From contig CALNVZ010003426.1 in assembly GCA_940671915.1 (NCBI GenBank), forward strand, positions 50,093,785 to 50,157,784: 64,000 nt of DNA, written 5' to 3'. The DNA is from Paracentrotus lividus. Its lineage: Eukaryota > Echinodermata > Echinoidea > Camarodonta > Echinidae. The position numbers and the translations under genes were made by a program. The notes under the pieces were generated by a model, which was not told where the DNA came from, made no database searches, and worked only from the letters and a program-made list of their open reading frames with translations. Of this stretch, positions 47,086 to 61,948 are shown piece by piece; the stretch's first letter is position 1, and each line of letters begins with the position of its first letter.

Positions 47086-50000
47086 AGAACGTAACAAATG
47101 TAATGATAAAACAATTAGTATTATATGAATATATTTAATATATCTTGTTCTCCATTTTAATATGTTGAATTTGACATTTCCCCCTGAAATATAATGCCTA
47201 GGCTATGTACAGTATAGTTTCCATTCCAAGAGACAGGAAATAATAAAAGAGGGTAATTTTGAGATTGTTTGTTTGTTATTTGTCAAATTACATTTTGAAT
47301 TGCATATTTCACTTTTAAATTGAAAGACCATAACACAAAGCACAATTCAGCTTTAACAATGTATTTGCAAATTGTCGTGCCCTTGTCCTCACCTTACCTA
47401 AATTATTTTTTCAATTAACTTTGTACGGGATCCTATGTATAGGCCATCCATGGCAAAAAAATGAAGAAAAAAACTGTGATATCTACAATGTAACAGGCCT
47501 ACATGCAATAACGTACGCTGTACTAGTATGCATATTTGGAATGACATTGTATAGAGTGGAAGAGAAAATATTTTGCTCGCAGTATTTCCTGTTCATCAAT
47601 ATATTTTACCCCAGTACATATTTCGTATCAATATTGAGAGAGGGAATGGATGGATTTGGGGGGGGGGGCAAACCCCTCCAAAGTGGGCCCAATCTGCCCA
47701 GATCATATGTCTTAAACAACAGCATAAAGGAAAAAATAAAACAACAATAATCATGACCTTAATTTTTTCCTTGATCGGATTGGAGAGTAAATGGCGGTGC
47801 AAGTGTTTTTTAATCAAGTTCCTTTCCATTTTCATTAGCAATGGCCGTACCATGCATGGTATCATGACGTTTGAGAGCAAAAGGACGACTGCACTTTTTA
47901 CATTTCGGTTCCCTGTTCATCGAACTCTCCTGGTGGACGAAAAATTTCCCCTGCAATTCCATCATAAAAAAAAATATGCATACAATGCACTCAGCATAAA
48001 TGGGGGATGTGTGTAGGCCTAACATGTGTATTGCTTCCATTTCTGCATGACGACATGCTCAATGTATGGGTATGGACGTGCAGTGCTGATGAGCGCCAAG
48101 CTGTTTTACAGTTTAGTTGGAAAATCAATAATTACATCAAGAGCAGATTGTATGTTCAGTAGAAGAATGACTTGATTCGATAATTATCTCACCACAATTT
48201 CCCTGAATGAAACATACATTTTGTAGAATAAGAGATTTAATTCAGAATTGATTTTACTGTAAGCAATATAATGTACATCCTGCATATGCATGCATGATGT
48301 GTAGGCTATATGGTCAACATTTTAGAAATATTTTTGGGGTACGCCGCTACATGTTTAAATTACACGTACGTTGATAGTAAAAGCCTACGTGTACATGTAC
48401 ATGTACATGTAGGGCCTACAGCAATTCTCTGGATTTGCATTTCATAAAGTAATTGATTTTTAGTTAACTTGCAAGTAAATTATCATAAGGGTGGAAGGGT
48501 CCTACAAAGAAATTGAGCTCTCACATTATTTCTTATCGCATTGCCTTCCTAGCCACTACTATCGCTATCAGCACTACATTCATACAGCAAACTAGATTAT
48601 CCAGTCTGTTGGAAATATTTTATCAACATACATTGTGTAATTATTCGTCAAACATGCAAGCATTCATGGCCAAGCAAACTTCCTTCTCCAATTTGCTGTT
48701 ACCTGCACAAAACATGTGTGTAAATAAGCAATGAAGGTAAAGCAGGAAGTCTTTTGTTTTCATGATCTGCTTAATAGGTTTTTGACTCCAATTAATACTG
48801 AGTAGATACCAATCATTAGAACAATACAGGGGAAGATTCCAAAAAAGATGGGTTTGTATTGTATGGAATGGACAGTCGAGGGGCAGAAATGGGAGGTGGG
48901 GGTTGGGGGGGGGGTTGGGGGGTGGATGGGGTTGATAGGGAAAGTCCTGTAGGTATGTGTATTTGAGACAGACAGGAAACAAAATAAGGAAACGAGGGAC
49001 AAAATTCAGGTAAACTAGGAAGTTGTAAATTGTTGTCTCTTTTTGTAGTTTATAGTAGGCGTAAATGTACAATGTATGCACTACACGTACATTGTAGGTC
49101 TATATGCCTGTTGGTACAGGAAAATAATAATGATAATAAAAAACCATTAATAGTGGTAATTGGAGAGTTTTGTTCTACATTCAAGTACTGGTATTGTAAA
49201 AGTAGATATGTTTGAGGGGTCATGTTTATAAATTTGCAGAGTGTAGGTGTCTACTTGGGTGAAAATTTTGCCTGTTTTTATATTAGTGGCCCTCCTGTCC
49301 AACCCAAACTGCAAAAATCAACACAATGCCAGTATTCCCTAGTTCAAGTCTTTAATTTCAACATTTGAAAATTGGTAAAATGGTTGCGAGGGGGGGGGGG
49401 TCTGATTGGTGTATTGCATTGCAGTTGATATTGCAAACTTTGTCATGCTGGTCGTAATTACTCTAAGATAGTCTGATACTCTAAATATTTGAGATAGAAA
49501 CATCCCTATAATAGTTTTATCTTTCCATTAAAATTTTCCTAAGGCTTTCAATGAATTTTCTAGGGACCTTCCTTGGTGTACGTGCATTTTCTAAATTAAT
49601 TTTCAGTTTGTTTACATCTGTACTATCTGTACTTAGCAAAATAGTGGGTCTGAATGATGTAGACTACTGGTTGGTCACAAGATGATTTTCACCTTTGCTC
49701 TGTGTTGAGCAGAAGAGTCAATTTGACTTGAGATTGCTCACTGAATACACACATGAATGTCAGCAGACCTAAATAATGCTCTGCAAATAAATCAGATGTA
49801 ATTGTCACCTGATCAACAATCAGAGATAAGGAAAGTCAGCGTACCAGTACACTGCCAGTAGCTGCGCAATCAAGACGGAATTGCTCTTGAATTGCACGAG
49901 CAATGCAATGAAGTTGTAGGAAGTTGTATGCTAATACATCCATTAGTGTATATTAAAGTGGAGTTATTTTGCGAATTTCATCTTCACGCAAATTTCTATT

Positions 50001-51272
50001 TCAACATAGCCTAAGGCTTTTAATTTACAGTAATGAAAACATCACAAAATCGTGAAATTATCCACTCGCAAATTTAGTTCAAAATCGCTAAATATCTTTA
50101 TGCGAAAAAATTGGCTTATAGGCCTACAGTTCATGATTGGGAGGGGGTGGGGGAGGGGTGCCGACATGATACTAAATTTTTTGCCAGACATGTGTACACA
50201 ATGTGCACATTCTTTTGCTTTATATAATAAATCACAAATCAATATCATGCATACCATGCAAGTACAATGCATGTTTCAAGGATTATTGACCTAGTAGGCG
50301 CATCTTTTTTCTCTATTTTTGTGAACATACATGTAGGCCTATGAAGTACTGTGGATGATGTATCCAAGTCGAAAGAGAAGAAAATCATTAAAGAGGGAGG
50401 GGGTAAGGTAAGGACATCAGGTGCATACATGTCTAAAATCTTAAACGTACGTCCACTGTTGAACATTTTTGGTTGAACATTTTCTAAGTCCATTTTCTTG
50501 ATACCCCCACCCCCCCCCACCCCCACCTGGTATGTTACTTTTTCTATGTCGTCCTTGTCCTTGTCGAGAAAGTATTGGAGGGCCCATGCTACAATATATG
50601 CATGTAGATACCATCAACTGTATGTACCTAAATCAATGCATTCAATGTATTAGATCAGTGAGTGTAATTACAAAGTTCACAGGCTGGGCCGGGCTGAAAT
50701 CAAATCTCCATCACTTATCAACCATATGCCCGCTGGCTAAAAATTCAAATGCATGAATTCCTGTTTGCCCCTGTTGACTCTACTATCTCTCATACAATGG
50801 AAAATCATTAGGATATGATCAGTGCAGAAGTATTTTTAGAAACATACATGTAGGACCAGTACACGCTGTACAATCACAGAGATGAAAATTTATCTAATTT
50901 ACCTAGCAATATACTTGTATATAATATACATGTTACAAAGAATAAAGTGTAACAAATGGGAAGTCCATTACAGCTTCCCAAACACACTTTGAGGTGATAT
51001 TTGCATTACAACAAACCTTAATTAAAATTTATTCAAAGTTAACCGCAAAACTCATCGCGTGAAACGAATATATTTCCTGCGCAAGTGTATGAGATGGATT
51101 CATGCACACTATAACTTCAACTTTTTTCTTTTAAAATAACAGAATAGATTGTAATATTCACAGTTGTTTTGAGTATGGATACAGGAGAATAAATACTCAA
51201 AGACACTGGGAGAAATACAATTTGAACTGCAAACACCTAATAGGGCTTCTTTTATATTGAGGTGGAGTGGGT
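47086..51272. other. DENND5 intron 1, no recognised content
   Basis: Short G runs (47660, 48907, 49390) and a (GT/AC) palindromic patch of repeated TACATG near 48390-48410. No supported exon or transposon end. Confidence 0.4.
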
Positions 51273-51297
51273 GGGGGGGGGGGGGGGGGGGGGGGGG
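51273..51297. repeat. G25 homopolymer
   Basis: Twenty-five consecutive G, immediately preceded by GTGGGT. Confidence 0.9.
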
Positions 51298-53044
51298 TGT
51301 ATTCTTATCCATTAGACTTGCAGGGTTCAAAGGTGGAAAAGCGGGATTTAATAGAATGGCGCCACCTCAGTAATCCCTTGGGCCATGATGACCGGTGTCT
51401 TCTTTCTCTCCCATGACCACTCTGTGAGATGAGAATCGATTTTTCACAGTAAGCGACTATTGAGGGTTTGAAGATGCTAATTGCAATTAATTTCCCTCTG
51501 GCTGTCGATTATATTTGAATACTGGTAGAGGGGTGGTTATCATCTGGGATCATTGGGTTCATATTTCAGATATAAAGAGGAGAAGTGGGCAGATTATAAC
51601 TAAATTATACTTTATAGGTGCTACAATGCTGAAATAACTTTTGGATTTGGCATTTTTGTACTTTGCCAAATTTATCATTTTTCATACATGTAGACAGTTT
51701 CTATGTACATTTTGTAGGATAAGGAAAAACAGAACTTTCCATAATTTGAAACCTGTGACACCTTAACCCTAAACCATAGGATATGTATGATGATCCATGA
51801 ACATATTTTGGATGATACTGCAAATGATTATGATACTGGTGAAGTAAAAATTTGCCTTAAAAAAAAAAATAAAGAAAAATAAATAAATGAAAAAACAAAA
51901 ACACTTCCCCCCTAACCCACACAACATTTTTCTGAGACTATAGATATTGATTGTATTAAATAAATTCTCATTTCAGTTTTTAAAAAAATTCACAAAAAAA
52001 TCCAGAGATGGTGATGGGACAAAATGGGCTTAAAACAGATTCACTTTCTGAAGTAGGGAAAGAAGATCTTGGTAAATATGTTTAGTATTATGATCTTGAT
52101 GGCAGTTTCTAAATGTACAAAAAAGTCAGTTTACGAAATCAGTAAGGAGTGATTTCAAGTGAGGTACGACTATGTATTTCCATTTACATTGAAATGGGCA
52201 AAAAGGTCTCATTCAATTTCTTTTTGGTTTTAAGTTCAGATCAGTGTTGTTGAATTATTTCAATTGTGTCATTTCAATTTTTATAAATATAGGCCAACAG
52301 TACTGCTGCAGCATGAACATGTTGATATTTTTTCAGAGTCAAGCATGCCTTACAAAATGTCAATGTCAAAAACACATCCGTGTGTTAGGAATTTGGAATT
52401 GAGATGTGAATTTCTTGTGAGGTAATATACCTTCGCTGTTCGATAATGGGAACACAACTTGGGTAAAGATCAGCCTGTAGAGGCTACCCAGTTTCCACCA
52501 TGAGCTGAAATATTGACCACCACTGACGCCAGATCGTAAACAGAGCTGACTTTGTCTGGGTCGAGTGTTTTAACTGGAGCCTTTACTTTTAGGGAGTCTT
52601 GAAGTATCCTTTCTGAAGGAGGCTTCGGAGAAGAAAGACAATATCCGCTATATTGGCTAGGTGTTGCTAGGCAGTTTGTTGAGTGGTGCGGCAAAAATTG
52701 AATAGAGAAAAAACAATATGTGGAAGGAACACACATTGCGCAGGTTCTACCAATCAACTTTGATATATTATTAGTATAGTTAAGTGGGATGCTATGTAGT
52801 TGGCACCATACAGGAAGTTGGATTAAAACTATAATTAAAAATGCACCATTGAAACAGATATTTGAAGGTATATTATATATCAAAAGGTAGGCCTACATCT
52901 TTAAATGTCCTTCTTTAAACCTGTTCAGATAAGTGTATACGATCACTACATATACTTTATCAGGTTGGTGTTCAACATTCAATTTTAAAGTAGTTGTAGA
53001 TAAAGTGACCAGCTATAATTCACAACAGTCTAAGAGTGGTATCT

Positions 53045-53245
53045 CACTTCGCGGAGATGTCTCTGCGACAGAATTGTTTCCGCGACAGATAAAAAGTATT
53101 AGAGACGTCTCCGAAACTGAGGACACGTCTCGGAGATATCTCCTTGACAATTTTCAAAAACTGTCGTAAAGCAGTTTCAAAGAACTGTCTCAAAGTAGTT
53201 TCTGTGACTCATGAAACGTTTCGGAGACGTCTTGGAGACGATTCT
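53045..53245. repeat. GAGACGTCTC-word repeat, copy 2
   Basis: GGAGATGTCTC, AGAGACGTCTCCG, ACGTCTCGGAGATATCTCC and GGAGACGTCTTGGAGACG occur within 200 bases, resembling 28860-29000. Confidence 0.6.
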
Positions 53246-53515
53246 GATTTAGGTGTTTAAAATTTTTCTCCCCTCGGCCATCGAGAAGAGTACCATACCG
53301 GTATATTAGCTATAGGGGTACGCTAAGGTCGTTCTTTACATGAACTTTTTTTTCCTTTTTTTCTTTCTTTTTTTATCTTTTTAAATTTTTTAATTTATTT
53401 TTTGGTCAGGCGGACCTTTGCTCGCCAGTGAACCCCCCGAACCCCCCCCTAGTTACGGGCCTGTGATTTTTATGAAATGCTGGATTTTAATTTCCTGATG
53501 ATCAATGTTCCCAGT

Positions 53516-53653
53516 CAGTGGCGGATCCAAGCAGGGTTGCAGGGGACGCGCGCCCCCTCTATAATTTCAAAACCGCTCATTGACTGTATATGTTAAAATC
53601 AGAAAATTTCAAGGGCTCACCCCCTCTATTTTCGAATGCTGGATCCGCCACTG
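53516..53653. mobile_element. 138-bp MITE with CAGTGGCGGATCC ends
   Basis: CAGTGGCGGATCCA and TGGATCCGCCACTG are perfect inverted ends. The interior CCGCTCATTGACTGTATATG is echoed by a degenerate copy inside 54060-55384 (AGTAGCGGATCAAGGCAGGG, about 55026). Confidence 0.85.
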
Positions 53654-54059
53654 GTAGTAACCATTATTGATGGCAAAGTGTATTGTAACTACTGTAAATG
53701 CAACTGCCTCAAAAAAATAAACTTTGTTTTTTAAACATCAAGGTACTAGAAGGTACATTGACTCTAGTTTGTATGTACAATGCATAAAATTGGTAAAAAG
53801 GACAGTTTCGTTGCACGGACTGATAGCCCAAGAGGCTTACAGGGTGTCATCAACTCTGAGGCACCGTTTTAAGGGATTGTGTCAGCCATGAATATTAATC
53901 GTACATGTAGGTCTTACTATGATGGCCCAGTTTAAAGTGCAATATACCAACCCGTAAGTTTGATATAAACAACAATTTAAAATGTGGTCAGTGTTCCCAA
54001 GAGATTCTGTTCGAAAACCTGGGCCTACAGTCTAACATTTTAAATATTAGTGTTTTGTT

Positions 54060-55384
54060 AATCAAGGTACTATCAGATAATTAGTTTTTCTGTTTTGGAA
54101 ACGGAAAAGCAAAAACGGAATATTGGGCAAAAACTGATTCTGATTTGGTGAAAAATAACAGAATATTGAACACCTCTTCTGATTTCCTTTTTTCGTTTTT
54201 CTGTTTCCAAAACAGAAAAACGAATTATCTGATAGTACCGTTTAATATTTCCTTTTTCCTTTTTCCGTTTTGCGTTCGGAGCCAGAACAAAGACATTCGA
54301 AAGGGAAGAGAGGGCACTCGTATACCGGGCAATGTAACGCTCTAAATTAATTATGTATTTAACATGTACAGCTCATGAGCGGCTTTCAAAGTATAGGAAA
54401 TGTTGCGGCCTTGGCCCGTGCCTTGACCGCTACTGCAAGACCTGTCGAAAGTCCCGAGAGGGGTGGGGGGGGGGGCGCAGTTACATGGGAATTACATTGG
54501 GATCCAAAATTGAAATGTCAGATTTTGGCATGCACACGTTTTCCCTATATGTCATGCCAGAAAAGCAAAACAGACATGTTTTTTCACTTCACGGTTGGCG
54601 AGCGATAAGGGGGGGGGGGGGGTAGACATGCGTTTTGTTGGCCATCGGCAAGGCCAAAAGAGCATCACTCATAGAGGTATACATTACTTGGGTTTTTCAT
54701 CAATCATGCATCTTAAAAAGCAAATAAAAAAAAAAAAATTAATTAATAATAAAAAAATAAATACAAAGGGAGAAGGGCCCAAGGCCCCAAATCAAGGAAC
54801 TTTTTTCTAAATTTTTGGTATTGGGCCGCTCCCGCTCGACCCCCCACCCCTTAATCGCTTGGTAAACTTGACGTGTAAAAAATTGATGTAGCTTTTTGCT
54901 CGCACGGTCTGGCGTGACGTAGTAAAAAAAAATATTGGGTCTGCCAAAATCTGAAATAATTTTGGTCCACTTCTAATTCGCCACTGCCCCCCCCCCAAAA
55001 AAAAGAGGAGATTTGACAGGTCTGCAGTAGCGGATCAAGGCAGGGGCACAATGAAAGCCACTCATTAGCTGTACACGTTAAATACATCATTTAGAGCGTT
55101 ACATTGCCCGGTATACGAGTGTCCTCTCTTCCCTTTCGAATGTCTTTTTTCTGGCTCCGCACGCAAAATGGAAAAAGGAAAAGGAAATATTAAACGGTAC
55201 TATCACTTTTATCAGATAATTCGTTTTTCTGTTTTGGAAACGGAAAAACAAAAAAAGGAAATCAGAAGAGGTGTTCAATATTCTGTTATTTTTCACCAAA
55301 TCAGAATAAGTTTTTGCCCAATATTCCGTTTTTGCTTTTCCGTTTCCAAAACAGAAAAACGAATTATCTGATAGTACCTTGATT
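54060..55384. mobile_element. 1.3 kb fold-back element whose arms are themselves palindromes
   Basis: The ends AATCAAGGTACTATCAGATA and its complement are intact. The arms extend about 350 bp (54060-54440 and 55010-55384) through a CGGGCAATGTAACGCTCTAA block. Within each arm lies a smaller palindrome: 54064-54102 pairs with 54203-54239, and 55196-55240 pairs with 55341-55380 (TTTTTCTGTTTTGGAAAC and its complement). The centre holds G runs and AGCGGATCAAGG/CCTTGACCGCT words related to 53516-53653. No transposase is seen. Confidence 0.88.
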
Positions 55385-58300
55385 TTTGTTGTATTTCTTT
55401 TTTTCTTAATAAATAACTAAGTACGTTTTTGTACTTTCAGTGAAAGAGAAGCATGACCAATGATGTAGGCCTACTGGTAGTCCAGTAGATTTGTTTAAAA
55501 ATTATCAAACGTATGTAGATGAAAGATTACAAATACGTGTAGGCCTAAATGTACAATTTCAAAATCTCACTTGCCCAGGAAAGGATATCATATTGCATGT
55601 TTAGGTCAACAAGTCTATACAAAGATTTGATAGTGGTATATATAAACTTATTTAGTGGTTTTTGTCAATATTTTACACGTCATTGTGTTCACAGAAGAAT
55701 ATGATAAAAAGTTAATCCCTCCTTTCCCACAACAAGCTAATTCATTGTCCCAAACTATAAATCATTGGATAAGTAGTACACTTGTTCGCTGTTTCCCTTT
55801 TCTTTTCATAAATACTATTTGCTTGTACTAACAAGTGCACTATGTTGACAATGAAAAGGAAATTGTATGTCATGACCTTGTTCTGGTTTCAAAGTAGAAT
55901 TCTTTGCTGTTGATGTACGACTGTCATTATGACAATGGTAGTGGTAATTATTGTTGTTAAAACGTTAATGATGTCATCCTGACCCCGTACTGTCAAGAGT
56001 TCACATTGAACAAAGAGCTTTCAAGGTATAATAATGCACATTTGTATATACATTTGTAATTTGTAATGGGAGATGAAGAACTGCCTACAGATACATGGAA
56101 GTTCTTGGAAAAAGCTGAGAGTTAACAGAAACTGAAACTTTTGGTTGGCAAAGTAAACTTTGGACGAAATCAGTGTGAGATCTGCATGTACATGTACTGT
56201 ACCCTACTCAAGGATAAAAAATGATTCTTTTTGTTCAGACCTTTTCTCTTTTATCAATCTTTGAAATAGATGGTCAAGTACATTTACATAGATGCTTCAA
56301 ATGTCACAGCAACACACTTTACAATAATAAATAGAGCATATGAGTGGGTGTTTATAATAGATTCTATGATTAATGTAGGCCTTGAGGCATGTGTCTGTCC
56401 TTATCAGGTTACAGACATGGCAATGTCAGCCTCATTGAATATTCAATAAGTCGTATCACAGGTTGGGCAGTTTTTATGATTTTTGTTTTGTACATGTACC
56501 AGGGGGAAAAAGTGAAATGGTAGAGAGGAAAAAGTCAGAGATAAAATAAGAGATAAAAGTGGTGATGCAATACAAAAAAAAGAAAAAAAAAGAAGAAGAA
56601 TTGGAGCTTAAGGGTATTGGGGGGGGGTTAAATGAAGAGGAAGGAGGGGAAAGTTGAGGTAAGTTGAGAGAAAAGGGGGGAAAAGGAGGAAGATCCATTT
56701 ACATGAAGATGTTGAGGGTAAGTGGGGGGGGGGGGGGGGGGGCAAAAGATGAAGAGGAAGGGAGGCGGAAAAGTACTTGTATACATGTAAGGGAGAAAGG
56801 GAAAGAGAAAGAAACAAAAAGGAGGCAGACAAGATATTATCTTTAATGTCCCTGTAGTAGGGGGTTTGTGGATATTAAATGTGATACAAATATAGAAAAT
56901 GACACTAAAATCTTGCAATCATAATAACCATATCTTCAAAAAAGTGAAGTGGACTTCATACATTTTCCTTTATTTGATTATGTTTCTATCTTCATTTTAT
57001 TTTAGTGGGGCCTTCATGTACATCGTTCACTGTAGGTCTCCGCGTAATTTTCCTACGGGTAAACTCAAGCAAAGTGCAGTTTGTAAATTTCACACCCGTA
57101 GGTGATGCATGCATTCAATTTGCAGCCTCCAAAGAATGATGCTTTTTTTACATTTCTCATTACCAAGCAACAGAAATATTTGTTTATGATAAAGTGCAAA
57201 ATGAATTATCTTTCAAACAAAAGCAATTTAATGATGGAAGAGATGGAATGCTTGCAAAACAGATGGTGTGGAACCAAAAATATTATGATGATTAGATTTT
57301 TTTGAGAGCTGAATGTACATGTACAGTATGTACATTGTAGGCTATGTACTTCTTTTAACATCTTCATCAGATTAACATAAATAGTAACGAGGGATAGACC
57401 TAATGCTAAAACATGCATTTCCTTTTGACATACGTATATTTGATATATGTTAGAACGCACATACATCAATATCTTTCTTTAATGTTAGGACCGAACCCTA
57501 TTTTTAGTGTCAACTTGCATGGTCACCCCTGATCCTATTCGACTCTCGCCAAATTGCCAACCATTTTGGTTTGAGTTACATGTAGGGGAGAAGTGGGGGG
57601 GGGGGGGGTTAATTGTATCATGCCTAGTAACGCTTGTAAAGGAATCCCAAATACAATGTCATTATCTAATTAAAGCAGGGGCAAGAAAAAGTAAAAAATC
57701 TTAATGAAATCCAGGGTAGGTTAGATGTAAAGGGCTGGCCTAACATAGAAGATTGAGATGAAGAAGGAGAAGAAAAACCATCCACTCGTACGGCCTTGAC
57801 CGGTACTGCTCTTCTCTGTACAGCTTGATTATGAAGCTTCTCTTGTGTGGTCTGAGAATTCAGACCTCTGATTGTAATACTGAGAGTAGGATATTCCAAA
57901 ATCTCTGAAGCGAGGTCAGCTGAATGAATGTATTCGAATTAGCATTGAGAATTATTTGTCTGACGATCTCCATCATGCCGAGGACAAATTTGGCTTTTAG
58001 CAAAAATTTAGAAAAAATTAAATAAAATAAAATCCTGAAATGGTAGTGTTTCTCATTTGTATTTGATCTTTGGTCATATTTTATTTGCTTCAAACTTTTG
58101 AATTCTCTATCAAATTGTAATTGGTTCATTAAATTATAATACGTACATGAATGTTGTTTTGAATTCCTGTTTTTTTTTTAAATTTTTACTTGTCATTGGG
58201 ACTTTGCATTGTATGTATGTCTTCTGTATTGTGGAAGCTTCTGTATAAATTGTATGTTATATTTTGATATTATTTGTAATGCGGGCCATGTATCAAGTGA

Positions 58301-60592
58301 ACATATTATTGATCAAAAAGGAATTGCATTAATATAATGATGTTTCACTGTGACTACAAAATTGTCACAGAGCACACTTCGCATTTTTTTACAACCATGG
58401 TAAACTCGGTCATCACATCCCGCACATAAGATGAGGAAAATCTTAGGTTGCTTAGTCAATTTGGTTAGTATCTTCTTTGGGTGATAGATACAGCTTAAAT
58501 TCCAGAGGGAATTTGTGTGAGCAAAGTTTGGAGAAACCTTCCAGAAGAAGAATGCAAGAGAAGCAATTTTTTGTTGATTTTGTTTATGAGAGAAAGAGTG
58601 CAAAGTCATATCATTGACTATATAAAAATGTAGGCCTATTAAAATGTTAGAGAAAAAAAAGTGTGCGGAAGGAAAAGAATCTTGAGAAAAGAGATGAAGA
58701 ATAGAGAAAAAAAAAAAAAAACGAAAGAAGGAAGGAAAGTTTAATGTGATGATTCTGGCTAGTTGGAAAATAGTGAATCCATCTGTTGATGCGTGTTATT
58801 GAGTCCTCTTGTTTTATTCTGATAATGTTGTGTCCCATACGACACGGTACTATTTTTCATTTCAATTGCAAAGGATGTGTAGTTCTTGTGCCCCTTCTGA
58901 TACTTTTTGAGGATCACCATCAATCAAGAAAATATTCTTTTATTTTCCTGTCAAAAAGATATAAAATGTTGTCAAAAGGTCCAATACTACACAGTATGGA
59001 ATCACCCTATTATTACTGGAGTCCACAGGAGCCAATCATGGCTCATGATATATTAGCCTGATATGAATTGAATTGATAAGTTGAAAGGAAATAAGATCTT
59101 TCAAAATTTTATTATGCAATAATTTGATAGTACTATTATCATTTATGACCAAAATATGATTTTAATTATTTTTCAAAAAGGTGTCTGTTTTCTTAGACCA
59201 ACTGAGACAAGGTAGATTGTGCTCCAATATTCTGGGTGTGTTGTTAATGTAGATTTGGTATTGATTTTTTATTCAGGCTATATGGCTGAGCAGGAGAGTG
59301 AACATGTTACTCCAACTACTAGGGGCATTGATTCCATGTAATGCATTACACACAATTCGGAGATGAAAAAGCATGTTTGCATTGGCCTGCGCAACGGAGG
59401 TATTAGAAATTGAACAAGGTCTACTTGTTTCTCTGATTCCTGAAGCATATTACTTGTACAGTATGTACATGAACCGCTCTCATAAGAACAGTTCTCAGGA
59501 GTTATCAAATGATGTAGTATCACTAACAAAATGAAAAAAAAAACTGTTTGGTATATTTTTTACATTTTTACAATTTTGATTACTGGGACCGAAAAATACG
59601 AAGGTACGTTTAAAACATTTGCTTTTTTCGCGAAAAATGGATGGGCTCTCTAAATTTTGGAGGGTCATCTTGAATACAATGTAGGCCTATATTACAACAT
59701 ATTTTAATTTCCACTGAAGTATAAAAAAAAAAAAATTGCCATGATTGGCTGTTTAACTAGAATATATCTACATGTATGAAGATGTAATATGATAAACTTG
59801 ATGGTGTTCACATGAAAGAGGAAATGTGTGCTGTACAGTTGAACAAAATATGTCTTTCATGCACCCCACTGTACTATTGCATATGAGATGGAGGTCTAAG
59901 ATTCCTCCTTACAGTTGAAATCTTAGTAGGCAAGCTTCTCTTAGATAATATCTTGCATAAACCCCACTGAAACAACAAGAGCATATGGCATGGCATGCTT
60001 GCAGAGTAGAATACAATATCTCAGCACGATTTCTGATCTGTGATCGGGGCTGTATTTCCAATTTACACAGACTTAGGACCGATCATGCGCTTGAAGCAGG
60101 CTCTGGTAGTATAGTTTGTTCAAGCTGCAATGTAACCCCACCCTTAATTTTTGCCTTCCATCTAGATTTGAAGAGACGTTAATGTACAAGTACTGTAAAC
60201 GCACATCAAGACCGCATACATTGTAGGATTAGAAATATTGGTTTTTTTTTTTCTTCTAAATTTTGAAAAGTGTAAGAGAAATGGGTTTTGGGTTATTAAT
60301 ATGTGAATGCCTAAAAAAAAAAAAAAAAATGTAACAACTGAGAACGAAAAAATCTAAGTGTGGTAATTTTATGGGTACAAATGTAGGCCTAGGAATACAA
60401 ACATATGGACTCTTGATGTTCTTCTTACTGTAAATTATATGTAGGGCTACCTGATGTTAATGTCCAATTACATTTTGTAGGCTAGTAGTAGGCCTACTGT
60501 GCCCTACATGTGCGTACTCATAGCAATGGTTAAATTAGAATGACAAACATTAACATTCTCTCCCACCGGTCTCGCCCTCACTCTCGTCTCCA
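55385..60592. other. DENND5 intron 1, no recognised content
   Basis: Contains G runs (56622-56628, 56725-56742, 57596-57608) and A-rich patches (56574-56600, 58696-58721). I see no exon or clear element. Confidence 0.4.
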
Positions 60593-60771
60593 TTTTTTTT
60601 ATTTTTTTTTTTTTTTTTTTTTTTTTTTATTTTTTTTTTTTTTTATTTTTATTATTTTTTATTTTTTTTATTTTTTATTTTTTTTTTTTTTTATATTTTT
60701 TTTTTTTTTATTTTTTTTTATATTATTTTATTTTTATTATTTTTTTTTTTTTTTTTATTAATTTATTTTTT
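60593..60771. repeat. T-rich low-complexity tract
   Basis: About 180 bases of T broken only by A, on the plus strand. Frames across it are runs of Phe. Confidence 0.95.
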
Positions 60772-61948
60772 TGGTCTTAATTATTTTTTGAACATCTTAA
60801 GTGTAGGGCTACATGACATGTAGGTACTCTATTTACATAGTTAGGGTCAATATGGCACTTCTGACTGTGTATCTCCGCTGATTGTTTGTCAAATCAGTTA
60901 GGGCCGTACCCGTATTTATAAGCCTCGCCGATACATTCAACACCATATTGCAAAACATTGTTGTCTTCTGAAACCAATGCTCCAACATAACCTTGCTCAT
61001 CTTCACACTTTACAATTGATCTCATCTCGTACTAGCCACCATCAATGCCTCTGGTCACAGTGAGACCACTGACTGCTGTGACATGCATGTAAGATCATGA
61101 GAGCCTAGCCCTTCTCTCTCCGCACTTTCCTGTCGCCAAGTCAACTTGGACATCGATACACGGTATTACCGATTGCATACATGTTCCCTACAGTCGCTCG
61201 ATTGTCTCCCTTGCTTCTCCCGCGCGCCCATATTTGCATTCATGCGCTTCATATTCGCAGATGACTCTAGACTGTCCCGAGGCATGCGGTTGGTATTTCG
61301 ATGGATGGTACATATGTAGCATACATGTATAAAACCTCACAAGATTGGGTAGGATGTATAACATACACGTATATTGCGCCCTTGTAATAGTATTGATGTA
61401 CAGTTTCAAGTTCTTATGTACGGGTAGGATATTACATATGTACATTAATGGACTCATCATTTGTAGCAATTATTTCATATTTCACATGGATAACTTAATA
61501 AACAAGATCCGATTTTTTTTAAACACCTTTGATCTTGTACTGAACCAAATGTAGCCTTGCTTACAATATGTGCCGCCGGCCAATTCCTAAACTAATAGAT
61601 TTAATCTCGATTTTTGAAATAAATGAGATAAATATGCTGATTTGTTTTGCACATGAGTGTTTTTTTCTTTGTTCAAAAGTCTTATCTTATTCCTAAATCG
61701 TGGACTGTATTTGTTCTTAATTTCATAAACTACGCTTATTGGTAGACTTATTGTAGCGCCTTCATTGTGTAGGCCCATCATGGTTGATAGTCTATGTAAA
61801 AATAGGGAGTTGGCTCACAATGTACTGAGGAGCAATAAGCGGTAGTTTTTGAGTGCATCCAATTTTCAAATAAAATACAAATTAACATAATATCTACAAT
61901 TCCACTCATTAATTTCCTTTTTCTCTCTTTATCTCCCTCTACCTCCAG
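60772..61948. other. DENND5 intron 1, end
   Basis: Moderately C/T-rich sequence with more CG than usual between 61000 and 61300. No exon recognised until the acceptor at 61948. Confidence 0.4.

Noticed and set aside
52470-52883. 137-codon minus-strand frame ending KVSSVYDLASVVVN and HGGNWVAST
   Set aside because: The VYDLASVV piece faintly recalls the end of ubiquitin proteases, but the expected Gly-His-Tyr motif is missing, the upstream part looks random and no splice structure supports it.
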